Of a stretch of DNA of 64,000 nucleotides, positions 63,550 through 64,000 are shown one piece after another. The notes below the pieces were generated by a model, which did no database searches, was not told where the DNA came from, and was given only the letters and a program-made list of their open reading frames with translations. The position numbers were made by a program, and so were the translations under genes. The stretch spans positions 310,001-374,000 of the forward strand of contig CAWITA010000016.1 in NCBI GenBank assembly GCA_963838835.1, written 5' to 3'. How positions within the stretch are numbered: the stretch's first letter is position 1; every line of letters begins with the position of its first letter. Origin of the DNA: Bog-473 sp963838835. GTDB lineage: Bacteria; Actinomycetota; Acidimicrobiia; Acidimicrobiales; RAAP-2.

Positions 63550-63628
63550 GCCCGCGCCCGACCGGGCACCCGGCCTCCTGAACGGCTCCGGCACCACTCG
63601 CGAAGCTCCCCGGGGCGCGCCCCCGGCC

Positions 63629-64000
63629 GTGCCTGCGCCGGCCGCCGGGTCCGTGCGGGCAGACGTCGCCTTCCTCCTTAACGGCGACGAGGTGTCCGTT
63701 GCCGACGGGATCTCCCTCCTCGACGCGTTGCGCGAGGAGCTCGGGTGCCGCTCCGTCAAGGACGGCTGCAGCCCACAGGGGCAGTGCGGGTGCTGCACCG
63801 TGTGGGTCGACGACCTGCCGCGGGTCGCCTGTGTCACCCCAGTCCGCCGCGTGGCCGGGCGTCACGTCACCACCCTCGAAGGGGTGCCGTCCCCGTTGCG
63901 TGACCGCTGGTCGACCGCCTTCGTCGCCCACGGGGCGAGCCAGTGCGGGTTCTGCACACCGGGGATCGTCATGCGACTGGCCGCGCTCGAGGCCGGAGGC
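63629..64000 (+). CDS. 2Fe-2S subunit of a molybdenum hydroxylase (CoxS/XdhC-type), partial
   Basis: The 3' end is cut by the window. GTG at 63629 or 63653 starts the protein. The plant-type ferredoxin domain is ADVAFLLNGDEVSVADGISL, then LLDALREELGCRSVKDGCSP and QGQCGCCTVWVDDL (Cys 1-4). The second cluster domain begins QCGFCTPGIVMRLAALEAGG. It transfers electrons in CO-dehydrogenase/xanthine-dehydrogenase-like enzymes, whose large and FAD subunits should follow outside the window. Confidence 0.9.
   Translation, partial: MPAPAAGSVRADVAFLLNGDEVSVADGISLLDALREELGCRSVKDGCSPQGQCGCCTVWVDDLPRVACVTPVRRVAGRHVTTLEGVPSPLRDRWSTAFVAHGASQCGFCTPGIVMRLAALEAGG

Overview
The window is high-GC DNA from an actinobacterium, most likely of the Acidimicrobiia type. 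Evidence is the WhiB protein beside a pair of Get3/ArsA-like ATPases, an LCP protein, a Mrp/ErpA iron-sulfur pair, and secreted proteins built of GGYWLVASDGG-type repeats. The class assignment is my inference from general knowledge of such genomes, not from a search.

Left part (about 0.3-12.2 kb): a surface-polysaccharide or deoxysugar locus. It holds two divergent C-methyltransferase-type genes, a glucose-1-phosphate cytidylyltransferase, a PIG-L deacetylase, a PhyH-like oxygenase, a GT2 glycosyltransferase, a polysaccharide pyruvyl transferase, a SAM methyltransferase, a 3,5-epimerase-type protein, an NAD-dependent sugar epimerase and a GT25 glycosyltransferase. ATGA overlaps and RBSs show operon organisation. 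From 0.3 to 8.8 kb almost every gene is cut by several single-base frameshifts, while the encoded sequence stays well conserved on both sides. This means either consensus errors or very recent decay.

Middle-left (12.4-20.3 kb): secreted and cell-surface proteins. These are a GH12-like protein with six 42-residue repeats and a tandem pair of Tat-exported loci with two DUF4082-like modules each. One of the pair is split into two overlapping genes; the other is fused and carries three perfectly spaced 87-bp N-terminal repeats. A zinc-ribbon membrane protein and a GNAT acetyltransferase follow.

Mobile region (20.4-38.3 kb): an array of elements stacked at tRNA-Ile(GAT). The 43-bp 3' part of the tRNA gene at 38246-38288 is repeated at 29530, 23858 and 20418. 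Each distal copy is followed by a homologous 'left end' with paired GTTGGGAC motifs. Only the segment next to the tRNA keeps an integrase and excisionase. Cargo includes a cyclase-AAA-TPR regulator, fragments of a C5 DNA methyltransferase and an AlbA_2 protein, small proteins with strong RBSs, a solute-binding protein, an amidohydrolase, an interrupted large conserved protein, and a GntR-type regulator fused to a membrane-anchored propeller-like domain with a propeller partner gene.

Right part (38.4-64 kb): stable chromosomal genes. They comprise an SGNH hydrolase, a thioesterase, a CoA-transferase, a CocE/NonD hydrolase, an SDR and an LCP protein; an ArsR/MgtE-N-PRC-CBS/Nramp-like metal operon; Nudix, GGDEF, VOC and AraC genes; a Get3-like pair with a response regulator and CorC; divergent WhiB; a thioredoxin-like DUF929 protein lacking its cysteines; Nudix plus MBL hydrolases; Mrp; ErpA; and the start of a molybdenum-hydroxylase 2Fe-2S subunit running off the end. 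tRNA-Ala(TGC) and tRNA-Pro(CGG) also lie here.
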